A DNA stretch of 64,000 bases from Anaeramoeba flamelloides (Eukaryota > Metamonada > Anaeramoebidae): the NCBI GenBank assembly GCA_027625915.1, contig JANTQA010000033.1, forward strand, positions 4,898,001-4,962,000. The letters run 5' to 3'. Shown here in pieces: positions 45,853 through 57,061 of this stretch (its first letter is position 1; every line of letters starts with the position of its first letter). Position numbers and translations under genes: made by a program. Under the pieces are notes generated by a model that ran no database searches, had not been told where the DNA came from, and worked only from the letters and a program-made list of their open reading frames with translations.

Positions 45853-46590
45853 ATGCAAAAAATTGTAATTGTGCGTCATGGAGAAAGACTTGATAATGTC
45901 GATCCATTATTTTATAAAAAAAACAACCAAAAGCACCTTAAATTGAACCCGCCATTAACACAAGAAGGAATTTTGATGGCTGAGCAAACAGGGGAATCAC
46001 TTGTTGAACAATTAAAAGAGACGCCGATCAAAGCGATCTATTGTTCGCCCTATCTACGCTGTTTGCAAACAGCCAAGCCCCTTTCAGAACTGACAGGCTT
46101 GCCAATAAAAATTGAGAATGGCTTACTTGAATGGGGGCTAGATCCCTGGACTGGACCGAACGATTTTCAATTTTTGTCTGGTAAGGAATTGGACACAGAG
46201 ATAGAGCGCCGTTATAAATGGAAAACTAACAACAATTCTGAAAAAGCAAGGTTAATATTTGACGACGATTATGAAATGTGTTTCAAAAAAGTTTATTATA
46301 ATGAAGACTATCCAAAATTATACAGGAGAATGAGGGCATTTTGGGACGCTTTCCAAGACAAAGAAATAAACAAAAGCCAGGTCTTGCAAGAAAAGGGCGC
46401 TATTGTTTTGGTTTCCCATTACGGATCAGCAGAGTGTTTGTATGAAAACATGAAGGGGAAACCAGAAGAATCAGTATATTCTGGGATTCAAGATATTCCT
46501 TATTGTGGAGTAGCAGTGTTTCAGAGGGAAAGTGAAAACACAAAATGGAAGAAGGTTCATAAATTTAAAAAGTTATGGAATTTAGACTAA
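45853..46590 (+). CDS. Histidine phosphatase family protein, UBASH3/Sts-like
   Basis: 245 residues, single exon. The catalytic motif IVIVRHGERLD puts the nucleophilic His at residue 9. SPYLRCLQTA supplies a phosphate-binding Arg at 69, LLEWGLDPW follows, and the second catalytic His is in VSHYGS at 189. RHGERxDxxDP followed by a Leu/Pro-rich PPLTQEG is typical of the UBASH3 (Sts) and related eukaryotic branch rather than metabolic phosphoglycerate mutases. No SH3 or UBA domain is attached, so only the phosphatase core is present. Substrate cannot be inferred. The gene is noticeably less AT-rich than its flanks. Start chosen at the ATG that begins the first beta strand. Confidence 0.9.
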   Translation: MQKIVIVRHGERLDNVDPLFYKKNNQKHLKLNPPLTQEGILMAEQTGESLVEQLKETPIKAIYCSPYLRCLQTAKPLSELTGLPIKIENGLLEWGLDPWTGPNDFQFLSGKELDTEIERRYKWKTNNNSEKARLIFDDDYEMCFKKVYYNEDYPKLYRRMRAFWDAFQDKEINKSQVLQEKGAIVLVSHYGSAECLYENMKGKPEESVYSGIQDIPYCGVAVFQRESENTKWKKVHKFKKLWNLD

Positions 46591-46831
46591 CGAAATGAAA
46601 TTTGTTTTTATTGATTTTTTGTTATTTTATTTTTTTTGTTTGATCTTTTGTTACTTAAGGACTACCTTTGCAAGTTACCAAGTTGTCTTAAAACCGTTTA
46701 CTCCAATCTTTATTTCGTTTTGTGAGCGAATGTTCATCCAAATATTGTCCAATTTGGATCAAAAAATATATTTGTTAATGCAAAATTCCAAAAAAAGAAA
46801 TTTTTAGATACCAAAACCCGAAGACCCTTAT

Positions 46832-47389
46832 TAAGGTTTACAAAATGGAAATTTGAAAAAAGATTATCTTGTATCTGGTGTGGCTCCTTGTTATTTTGGT
46901 TCTTAGCTGATCGATCTTTTGATTTGGTATGAATTTTTATAGTGGTTCAAAAAGGTAATTTTTGGCAATTTATTTATTTTTTTTCCGTTATCCGGATTTA
47001 TGAATGTAAGACTAAGAGATTGGAATATATTTAATAAAAAATTTTAAAATTTTGGGTTGTAGTCGAAATATTTGTTTCCCTTTTACTTAATTAACCTAAT
47101 AAAAAAAGAAATTTTTAGATTTGGTTTTATTTGGAGCTTTTCTAAAAAAAAATTTCAATTGAAAATCTAAAAAGTAAAATTTTTTATTAAATATATTCCA
47201 ATCTCTAAACCTTACATTCATAAATTCAAATTTCGGAAAAAAAATAAATAAATTGCCAAAAATTACCTTTTGGAACCACTATAAAAATTCATACCAAATC
47301 AAAAGATCGATCAGCTAAGAACCAAAATAACAAGGAGCCACACCAGATACAAGATAATCTTTTTTCAAATTTCCATTTTGAAAACCTTA
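46832..47389. mobile_element. Foldback element, 558-bp near-complete palindrome
   Basis: Arms of about 220 nt (46832-47055 and 47168-47389) are almost perfect inverted copies. The left one begins TAAGGTTTACAAAATGGAAA and contains TATCTGGTGTGGCTCCTTG; the right ends in the inverse with AAACCTTA. The central part of about 110 nt is unique. No coding frame. It starts 240 bp after the phosphatase stop. An older relative is at 26299-26897. Confidence 0.9.
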
Positions 47390-47443
47390 TGAAATGTGAG
47401 AATGAAAAATAAAAATAATCACAGTTTTCGAGTCTAACAAATT

Positions 47444-47846
47444 ACGATCATTTCAAACATTTTCATCAAACAACTCTAACTTTAAACAGATCACATTATC
47501 TATGAGTTTTGCCCATTGATCTACTTGGATTGTTACATTGTCTCCACAAATCAAAACAGTTTTTACAGAGGTATTGTTATTTTCCCTTCGCTTTTTTTGG
47601 TTTTTGTTCTTTTTGTTTTTTCTTGAAATGAAGTTCCTAACAACACTACCGAGTGATGTTATTTACTCGTTTTGATTTTTTGAACAGAATATCCTTTACC
47701 ATTTTACTCAAAAAATTTGGTTATTATTGTATGAAAAAAAAATTTTTTTACTTGTATTGTTTTTCTCAAAACTCCATTTTTACGATCAATTAAAAATTGT
47801 GTTGAAGCTGTGTGGGAAAGCTTTTTAGCAGTATTGAATCTACGGT
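47444..47846 (-). CDS. Probable coding exons of an unidentified gene, frame unresolved
   Basis: Minus-strand exon 47752-47846, after acceptor TTTTCATATAG, reads RRFNTAKKLSHTASTQFLI then DRKNGVLRKTIQ and ends at a GTAAAA donor. A phase-matched terminal exon 47577-47636 adds ELHFKKKQKEQKPKKAKGK and a stop, giving a basic C-terminus. A competing frame over 47444-47640 reads TSVKTVLICGDNVTIQV and on to a stop at 47444. It resembles the end of an Sm-fold protein only loosely. The family is not identified and upstream exons were not found. Confidence 0.35.
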
Positions 47847-48810
47847 CTATATGAAAATTAAATTTGCAAAAAATCAGTAAGTTTTTGGAAATTTTTAAAA
47901 AAAAAATATATAGATTGAAAAAAAGTTGATTTTTTTGGTTTTAGGAAACGGGAATTTTCGTGGATTTAAGACAATACCAAACCCATTATTGTTTCTTCTT
48001 CTTAAAATATATCTTTATTTTGAAATAACAAAGGATTAGCATCAAAAAATATAAATTCCCAACCTTTTGACCCTGTAGAACAACTTTTAAACTTTTGAAA
48101 ACTTCAAAAAATAGAGAAAATTCTCAACTATTTTCAGGGTGTATAAATCCATTCTAAATACGATTTTTCACAAAAAACAGATTTTTTTGATCCTTCTTTT
48201 TCATTTTTTGATATGAGACTGAGTAAATTTCAAACAAGGAAAAATATTTCATTTTTTTACTTCTTAGATCTCACTTAAATAAAAATTTGTGAGAATTGCC
48301 AACAAAAAACCTTTAAGATACATAACGTAAACATTTTATATTTCAAACGTCGTTACTTCGACCCGACTCTTTTTATTAACTAGTGATTTGAAAATAAATA
48401 TTTTTACTTTTCATTCCATTTATGTATATACCGATAATAACCTATTTTTGTATCCACCCCACCCTGCCCAATTTTCAGTATTTTTTTTTATATAGTTATT
48501 ACCCATTAACACATTTTTCCTGAAAATTTTGAATAATGATTAGTTAATAAAAATTAAATTGATTATTACCACAAGAAGATATCAATTGAAAAGTACATTG
48601 TTATCTCTTAAATTGCCAAAGATAAGATAATCATAATCCTATTAACCCCTATTATTACACAAGGATATAAATTCTCTTTTCAAAAAACAAGTTAAATTTT
48701 GCAATTAATTTTTCATAATTAACTTAAAAATTAACATTAAATACAAAAAAAAAAAAAATTAAACCAAAATTTCTCATCTATTATCATTAAGATCTTTTCC
48801 CTAAGATACA
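47847..48810. other. AT-rich spacer
   Basis: Should contain 5' exons of the minus-strand gene suggested at 47.4-47.8 kb, but none was convincing. Confidence 0.35.
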
Positions 48811-49340
48811 GAAACCAGTTTCCAGTCAAAGGGTACATTTTTTCAGGGGTGAATTACACGTGTTAAAAGGGTTTGAATGGATATTATAAGAAAAAAATTC
48901 ATTTTGGAAATTTCAAAACTGAAATCATTTTTTTCACATTTTTGCTTTTTTTTTTTTGAAATTTTTAAAAAGTAATTCATTTGAAAATTTTAATTTTATT
49001 GCAAGACCTATAGCCACTTTGTAAAAATGTGTTATTTTAATGTTATTGAAACAGAAAAAATTATTGTAGAGAAAAAATATTGATTTCTATTGAAATTTTA
49101 GTTGGATCTACAACTGAAAATCAAAATACCCATGTTGTTTTTCTCAATAGGGAAGATAAGAAATACAAGTTTTGAAATTTTTAAGATAATCTATTGATAA
49201 TTTTGTTTCAGACCGATATCAACTAATTTTGGGATGTGTATTATTCTTCTTATTTCTTATTTGTTCTTCAAATGGACAATTATAAAAAATAATTGATGTT
49301 TAGGAAAATGTTGGGCAACTTTTGACAAAAACAAAGTTTA
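48811..49340 (-). mobile_element. Non-autonomous DNA transposon, family C copy 3
   Basis: Inverted and more diverged copy of 42912-43618. Ends TTTCCAGTCAAAGGGTAC and inverted TTGACAAAAACAAAGTTTA; the interior blocks TTGATTTCTATTGAAATTTT and ATTGCAAGACCTATAG match in order. Confidence 0.7.
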
Positions 49341-49893
49341 GAAATAAATCATAAATAACTTAATTACACTTTGAATTTTTTTTTTTTTAGTATTGAATTA
49401 TTATTAATATATATATATATATATACTTTATATAGAATAATCAAAGAAAGAAAAATTTAGAATTATTAATTGTAAAAAAAGTTAAAATAAAAAATCCTAT
49501 TTGCAAAATATTTTTAATATTTTAAATAGTTTATGTAATTTTCTTTATTTTAAGTGGAAAGATATATATATATATATATATATAAGAGTTCTTGAATAGT
49601 TTGTTGATAAACCAATTTTTTTTTGGTGTTTAATAATTTAAATACATAATTATTTAATGAATAAAATAATTGTTTAAACCCCACCACAATAAATATAAAT
49701 TCTTTTTAATAGAGATTAAAATATCATATTGCAAATTTGTTTTCTGGGTTGATTTATATTTGAGTCTAAAATAATGATTTTTATGTTTATTTATTTGAAT
49801 TAAAAATCATTAATAGAAAATTTGTATATTTTAACAAATTTAATATCTTAAGACATGTTATTTATAAAATTAAACTATTTTTTTTAATTAAGT
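49341..49893. other. Upstream flank of 5S gene 1
   Basis: AT-rich with TA microsatellites at 49406-49425 and 49561-49584. The last 60 nt resemble the flank of the second 5S gene (ATTAAACTATT block). Confidence 0.55.
49561..49584. repeat. TA microsatellite
   Basis: About 11 TA units; a similar run lies at 49406-49425. Confidence 0.9.
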
Positions 49894-50014
49894 GTATTCG
49901 GCCATACCCAATTTAATAATCCTGGACACATTCCGAACCCAGAAGATCAACGAATTAAGGGCTAAGCTAGTTAGTGAGATGGGGAACCTCTCGCGAACAC
50001 TTGGTGCTGAATAC
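49894..50014 (+). rRNA. 5S ribosomal RNA, copy 1
   Basis: 121 nt. The 5' end GTATTCGGCCATACCC pairs with the 3' end GGTGCTGAATAC to form helix I. The conserved loop TTCCGAACCCAGAAG and the internal promoter regions GGCTAAGCTAG (box A type) and GATGGGGAACC (box C type) are in place. A T run follows directly, as expected for RNA polymerase III. It differs from the copy at 63300 at two positions (49948 and 49957). Confidence 0.96.
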
Positions 50015-50020
50015 TTTTTT
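50015..50020 (+). terminator. RNA polymerase III T-run terminator
   Basis: Six or more T residues immediately after the 5S 3' end. Confidence 0.85.
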
Positions 50021-51364
50021 TAAATTATTTTTCTCATTTTAAAAACGAAAAATTTTAAAAAAAAATCATAATTTTTTTTTGATACTGAAAACAAAATACA
50101 AAATAAAAACATAAATTACAAATAAAATAAAATAAACAATATTTTATCACACAAATAAATTCAAATTTTCAGAATAAATTATAAAACCATAATACTTTTT
50201 TACTTGTAAATATAACTTTTTGAAAACAACTCAAAAACAATTCAACACTATCCATTATAATAGTAACATTATTTTTGTAACAATTACTTACTATTTTTTT
50301 TCAAAAAGTAATACGAATCACACAAAAAACATATAACAACCGATATAATATATTATTATAACTAAAATTAAAAATTATTTATCAAATCTAATTTAATTTA
50401 GATAAATAAATTCAATTTTCAAAAAGTGTTTTTTCAATTGACAGTAACCAGAGAGATCAAAAACAAAAAATTATTTAATATTGTTAAAAAATTAAAATAT
50501 CTCTCAATAAATTCAAAATTTTAATTATTTAAAAGAATTCAAATTAAAACACCCAAAAAACAATTATTTATCGATTAATCTCCCAAAATCATAAAAAAAA
50601 TCCTTTAACCAAACTATATTCCTTCATTTCCAATATTACTTAAATTGTTGTTTTATAAAATTATTAAAGAAAAACTTGTGATCTGAATACAAATAAATAA
50701 ATTATCAAAAACTTAATTCGTTTTTTTTTTTTTTTTATATTACTGAATTTTGTTTTAAAACATTATTCCATTATCAGTGTAATTCATTTAATTACCTTCT
50801 ATCATAAATTTACCAAAATTATTAAATTATTAATACAATATCAATATCATGACTATCGAATTAGTAACATAATAATGAAATTTATAATACGTAAACGATG
50901 AATCAATATATTAAACAAATCATCATAAGATATAATATTCTGTTTTTCTGAGCTATGATTTAATCAAGTTTTTTATAGATTTTCGATTTATTTTTATTAA
51001 TATCTTTTTTTTCTACAGAAAAAATTTATTGTTCTTAAAATTATTGTTTAATTAAATTTAAACTCACCATCTAAAATATTTCGATTAATCCTATGATTTT
51101 GAAAGTTAGTCAATTATCATGATATAGTCATTTTCTCATATTTTTTATTCTATGTTTTTATTGATTTATTTGAATTAATATTTTACCACAAATTAACACT
51201 CTTATTGATCATTTTAAACATTTTAACATAAAATAAAATAGATACCATTGAAAACTCTATTTAATCAAACCTTTTAAAAATCTCTAAAAAAATAGGGAAT
51301 TAGTATCTGTTTTAACAGTAAATGATTTTTTTCTGTTGAAAAAATGATATTTAGAATTCAAGAT
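50021..51364. other. Downstream flank of 5S gene 1
   Basis: AT-rich; the first 250 nt share blocks (AAACAACTCAAAA, CAACAC-like) with the flank of the second 5S gene. No gene seen. Confidence 0.5.
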
Positions 51365-51440
51365 AGAGTCAGTTCCACTTTTAAGACCCAAACTTCAATG
51401 AAAATACAACCTTGAAATGAAAATTAATAAAAATGTCAAA
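51365..51440 (+). mobile_element. Family E terminus, isolated end
   Basis: AGTCAGTTCCACTTTTAAGA followed by CCCAAACTTCAATGAAAAT matches the left end of element E1. No matching right end was found nearby, so this is a solo or decayed end. Confidence 0.55.
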
Positions 51441-51864
51441 ATTGGGTTCGAATAAAATTAAGGTTAATTATTTTTCTTCTTGATCTTTTTTTATTTTGAT
51501 AATTTTTTCTTTATTCACTTCTTTCTCTTGATAATAAAAAAAATAAAAAATTTATCTTTTAAACTAAACATACAATGTATGCAATTATAAGGTATCTTTT
51601 GAGATATGCCGTAACATCTAATAAAACAGAAAATCCTTTACAATTTTAGATTAATTCAAATAATACTTGAAAAAATTTACTTTTACTACACCCCATAAAG
51701 TTTAAACTAATTTCTTTGATTAAATGTTTGGATATATAACCAAATAATTTCAAAAAAAATTGTAATCTGATTATGATCGATGAAAATAATCAATTTTTTT
51801 TTGTTAATATTGAAGAGAGTCTATTCAACAAAATTACACCCTACTTACAGTTAATTTGTCTAAA

Positions 51865-52400
51865 ATTTCAAAGAATGGAGTAAAATCATAGATTTTTTTC
51901 AATTCTTTTGTATTTTGGTAAACCGCCCTTAGCTTTTTTTACTTTTTGTATTGTAAAAAAAAAAAACTATTTAATTTTTTTTTGTTTCAAAAATTAAAAA
52001 AAACCACCATTAGCTTTTCTTGAGTTTTATGTTTTATTTTTTAAGTTTTCTAGGTTTTTTTGAGTTTCTTATTTTATTTGTGAAGTGTTCTAGGTTTTTT
52101 TTACTTTTTGAAATTAAAAGAAAATTTCAAAAATTTTCTTTTTATTTCAAAAATTAAAAAAAACCTATGCACTCTACGGCACTCTATGGCACTCTAAAGC
52201 ACTTACTGTTATTTTTTTTTAATCTAAGAAAAAAAAAAAAAATTATTAAATTTTCGGTTAAATTCAAAAATTAAAAAAAAATCACTGTTAACCTTTCCAG
52301 AATTTAAAAGAATATAGTAAAATCTATGATTTTTCTCAATTATTTCGAATACTGGTGTGGCTGGGAACTCGATGACACTTCCTGAAACACCACACTTTTA
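51865..52400. repeat. Hairpin-repeat family H, copy 3
   Basis: Contains GTGAAGTGTTCTAGGTTTTT as at 12.7 kb, and a stem-loop at about 52094-52172 (TTTCAAAAATTTTCTTTTTA region). It also has repeated CACTCTACGGCACTCTATGG units and AGTAAAATC blocks shared with copies at 2.5 and 13.3 kb. Confidence 0.6.
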
Positions 52401-52454
52401 TTTAAAGCTTTTTATACTAGCTATAATGTATGCAAGATTATCGCTCATAGAATA

Positions 52455-52975
52455 TCTTTTCTTTAAAAAATGAAAATGAAATTTTTTTTATTTCTGAAAA
52501 AAGACATGAAAAAGAGAAAGAAAAGCAAGAAATGAAAGAGTATAAAAATAGTAAAAAAAAGTGAAAACTTCAATGAAAAGTTTTTTTATACCTTGATTGT
52601 TAAATGAGTTTGTGGTTGTTTCCTTTTATGTTGAATTTGTTTGGATCGCCACCATAATTTGTTTTAATAAAGAGATCTAAATACTTTAACAACTATAGAT
52701 CAAATAAACTAGGCTACTTAATTAAGTTTTAATTTAGAACTTTTTATAGATTTCTTACATCTATAAAGTGATGATTTTTTAAGAATACGAATTTATTTTG
52801 GAAAATTTTCTTTACTTTCTTTTTTTTTTTTATTTTTTTCCAAGTTTCTTAAATCTTGTTTTAGCAAAATCCCAGTACTAGGTAACAACCCGACAACAAA
52901 AACCCAGTCTCGTGCAATGACTTGACAGATTAAAGGAAAAGTTTCATTCAGTTCACTTTGGTTCAGTTTCAAATT
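52455..52975 (+). repeat. Dispersed repeat D, copy 2
   Basis: Matches 19385-19990 in order: AATATCTTTTCTTTAAAAAA, AGCAAGAAATGAAAGAGTA, GTTGTTTCCTTTTATGTTGA and a right part with CAACAAAAAC. No coding capacity. Confidence 0.65.
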
Positions 52976-53439
52976 TCACCAGTTGTATTCAGCTCTCTTC
53001 ATTTAAATAAGTCTAGTCGAATCCGTTTTAGATCTGATCATTAACAAGTTTGGTTAGGTTAGTAATGAACAAGTCAACCAATTCGTATAATGATTTTGTA
53101 TTCCTTTTACCCCCCACCAAACACCGAAATAAACTTAATGAGGGGATACTCAAACAACTTAGAAAGTGAAATTTTTTACAGTAAAAAGTTTAAAAAAATA
53201 AAAAAATTCACTTTTTCCAAAAAAAAAAATATTTTATGTTTTATCAAAAATATATTTATTACAAAAAAGAAATATGATTTATTTTTTGACAAACACTTTT
53301 AAAAAAATTTTTTTGGAATTAAATCTGAATATAAAAAATATAATTATTATTGAAGAAAAAAAAAAAAGTTCAATTCAAATTCATGTTTCAAAATTAATCA
53401 AAGAGTTTAAATTCTCGAGCTCTCTGACTATCTCCAAAA
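52976..53439. other. 3' flank of the CH-PH gene
   Basis: AT-rich; the short plus frames here have no support. Confidence 0.5.
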
Positions 53440-56400
53440 TTACAATATATTTTTGTTAGACATTTTACACTGATTAAATTCTTTCATAAATTTAATTGCC
53501 AAATCTTTATTTTGAAAACGAACTATTCTGTGAGCCTTTTTGTAGATGACAATTTTAATTAGTGATTCATCTTGGGGATTAACTTTAACCTGAGAATTGG
53601 AATATAAATGAAAGCGATTACTATTGAGGTTATCTAGAGAGATTACTAAACCATCCTGTATTGAAATATTGCCGGGTATATTCTGATTTTTTGATTTATT
53701 GACTAATAAATTAATTTGATATAAATTTGGATCTTCTTTTTTTGGATATATTTTATTTTTTATTAATTCTTCTTGTTTTACTTTTCCATCTAATTTTTGT
53801 ACTGAATTTTTTGGTTTTCTGGCAATTTGAGTCCCCGTTTTTTGATTGTTTAGATCATTATTGAGTTTTTGATTTTGTGTTTTTTTTTGTTTAAATATTT
53901 TATTTTTAATATTTATTTTTGATAACCATTTTTTTTTTTTTTTTTCCTTTTTTAAATTAATATTTCCATTACCAGGCTCATGACTAGAATCATTTTCGGT
54001 TTGATTTTGTTGTTTCAGAAAATTTTGATCAGTACTTTTCCCGAATTTTTTTTCATATTCAGAAATTAATTCAAATCTTGTTCTTAAAAACTGAATAGAT
54101 TCTTCAATGATTTCTTTTCTTATGTCTTCAAAAATTTGTAAAAAATCTTGTGAACGTTCTATAGATGATGTTTTAAAAATGATTTTTTCAAATTGTGGTG
54201 TTTGTAAAGTGATTATTGAAGTATTATCTTCATATGAGACTAAAATTTCATCTATTTGCGGAATAAATAATATTGGTGTATCCTTATCCAACCCCTGTAT
54301 TAATAATTCTCTTGAATCTTCACTAATAAATAAATAACCTTCAGAAATTTCATCATGATCTAAATTTAAATATTTGACCGAAAAACTATTTTCTGAATCA
54401 GCTATAACCATTTTAGTTTTTTTTCGAGGAATTTCATTAATTTTATCATCTCCAGTAAATTGTCGATCATTATTATTCAAAATTTTTAACATTATAGAAA
54501 TTCTTTCTTTAAAAAAGGAAAACATTTTTAAAAATTCAAGAACAAATTGCTTATCATTAAATTTACAAATCAAAGTTATGTGCTTATTAGAATTTACCAA
54601 TTCAACATATTCTGGTTGATTTTGAATTGTTTTTGCCCTAATGTATCTGTATTCATAACTAAAAATCTCATTATCTATTAATAATCGGATTATTGTTGGA
54701 TACAATTTGATAACAGATTGTATTATTTCATCCCCAATTTCATTTCCATTTCCATTTTCATGTTCATTTTCATCTGTATCCCAATCCTCATCCCAATCCT
54801 TGTCTCCATACAAATTATTGTTTTTATTATTTTTATTAATTTCATCTCCACCATTATTATTCTTTCGAATACAATTCTGCGTTGTTAAATTTTGTTCAGC
54901 GTTATTCTTTACGATTTCAATGGGGAATCTAGATGCAGGCATATCATATTTGTTTTGAATTTCCTTTTTTAAATATGAAAAATTCCAAATGAAATTCGCC
55001 CTTTGTTGAGGGTTTTGAAACCCAACAAAATATTGTTTTTCTTCAATGTCATCTGGAATAAGTGACATTTCAAGTATTTCTGCATTTACGGGACATAAGC
55101 CTATTTCAGAATTTTCAATTGTAGTATGTGAATGGATATGATCATTTTTAATAATACAAATACCAGTATTAAAAAGTCTAATCCAACCAATTTGATCAGT
55201 TTTTTTCAATTCCTTGTCATCAAAAAAAATTATTTTAAAACTATGAAAATCATTATTATAAATCTTGATCAATTTTTGAAAGTTATTATAAAGTTTCGAG
55301 TTGAAATGAATTTTTTTTAAAGAAATTATTTGAAAATAATGCAAAAACAATTCACTAGTTTTTTCATTATCAAATGTTATGAAAATTTTTCTTTTTCTTT
55401 TTTTCTTTTCTTTTTTTTTTTTGTTCTTCTTTCCATTTTTTTTCTTTTTAGCAATTTCTTTATTTTTTTTGAGTAAATTATTTATATTATCATTTGTATC
55501 ATTATGATTGTTTTGATCATCACCATACACATCATGATTAGCATTAGTATTATTTTTTTTATTGTATAAATTCATATTCTTATTTTGATAATAATTAATA
55601 TATTTTCCTAAATTCTCTTTGGTGGTAATTATTTTATTTTTTTTTAATAAAAAGCAATTATTCTTACATCTAACCAAACAAAAGGTATTAGTTTTATAAT
55701 GATCGATAGCGACTAACCCATTTTGAGGAATTTTGATTATTGTTAGTTTATTATGAGATATAATAAATTGTGCATTGAACGTATGATAATTTCCAGTAAA
55801 AATCTTTATAGGCGAACCAAAGCTCGCAGATAAATATCTATATTTGTATGCATTAAAAATTTTTTGGAAATCCTGAGAATCAATAACGTTTTGAAATTCT
55901 AAAGTAATTGATCCATACCCGTTCCCTAATTTCACCCGTACAAATTCATTCCTATTTGAACGATGATAAGAAATTATTCTCGTGCTAGGCAAATAGTCAC
56001 AATGCAATGTATCCATTTCAGTATTTATAACAAATTCATCGGGCTTGATGAGGACATGCCCATAGAACAGCCCACCAGATATTGTTCTAATAATAACTTC
56101 AAAGGAAGAAATGGGGTCTGTAGTATGTTTCAAAATCATTTGTCTATTCAATTTAAAAGTTTTTATAAAGTTGTTTGTTGTCTCATTATCATAAAATTTT
56201 ATATTTAGAAACCAATATTCATCTAAATGAAATCTTAAGGTCAAAAATCCTCGATTATCCGAAAAAGAATATAATTTAGAATATGGCGAATATTTTCTCG
56301 AAAGTATTATTTGCGAATAGGTAATCTGAAAATGATCAAAAAATAAAATAATTTCGCCATTTCCTGCATATTGCTCAAGCGAATCATATATTTCAATTTG

Positions 56401-57012
56401 ATACACAACTGAATTAATGGTATTTTGTTTTTCAATATCAAAATTATAAATATATTTGGAATTTAATAATCGTGAATTTTTAAAATCAAAAGTTGGGGTA
56501 AAGGGTGATAAAAATTGTAATTTCTGACCATAATTTCGAAATGAATTCTCATTATTGCACCTTTCTCTAAATAAATAAAAACTATTACAAATTAGATCCC
56601 GTTCAATGTTATTCTTGCAAGTAAATATAAATTTAAGCCCATTGCTAAAAATTAAAATAAACCTATTTTGATATGTTGTATGTAGAAATATTTTTTGTAG
56701 ATTTGAATAATTTTCTTCAAGGATTTTTTCTAATTCATCATTTTTTAATATTTGGAACAATTGAATATTCCCTTTATTTAATTTCAACATTATCATATTT
56801 TTTTCAACATAATGATTTTTTCTACTAGAATTATCATTTTTATTCTCATTCCCATTCTCTACTTCTTTTTGTTTATTATTATCATTATAATATTGGTTAT
56901 TCAGATTATTATTATTAGTGTTGTGCTTGTTGTTAGTATTAGTATTGGTGGGTTTATTATTCTTGGGATTGTTTCCTATATTATTATTATTCTTATTATG
57001 ATTGTTTTTTTT

Positions 57013-57061
<49 letters not shown>

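Noticed and set aside
46595-46807. Plus frame right after the phosphatase, 70 codons
   Set aside because: Five bases past the stop, hydrophobic by AT content, no homology pattern; most likely 3' UTR.
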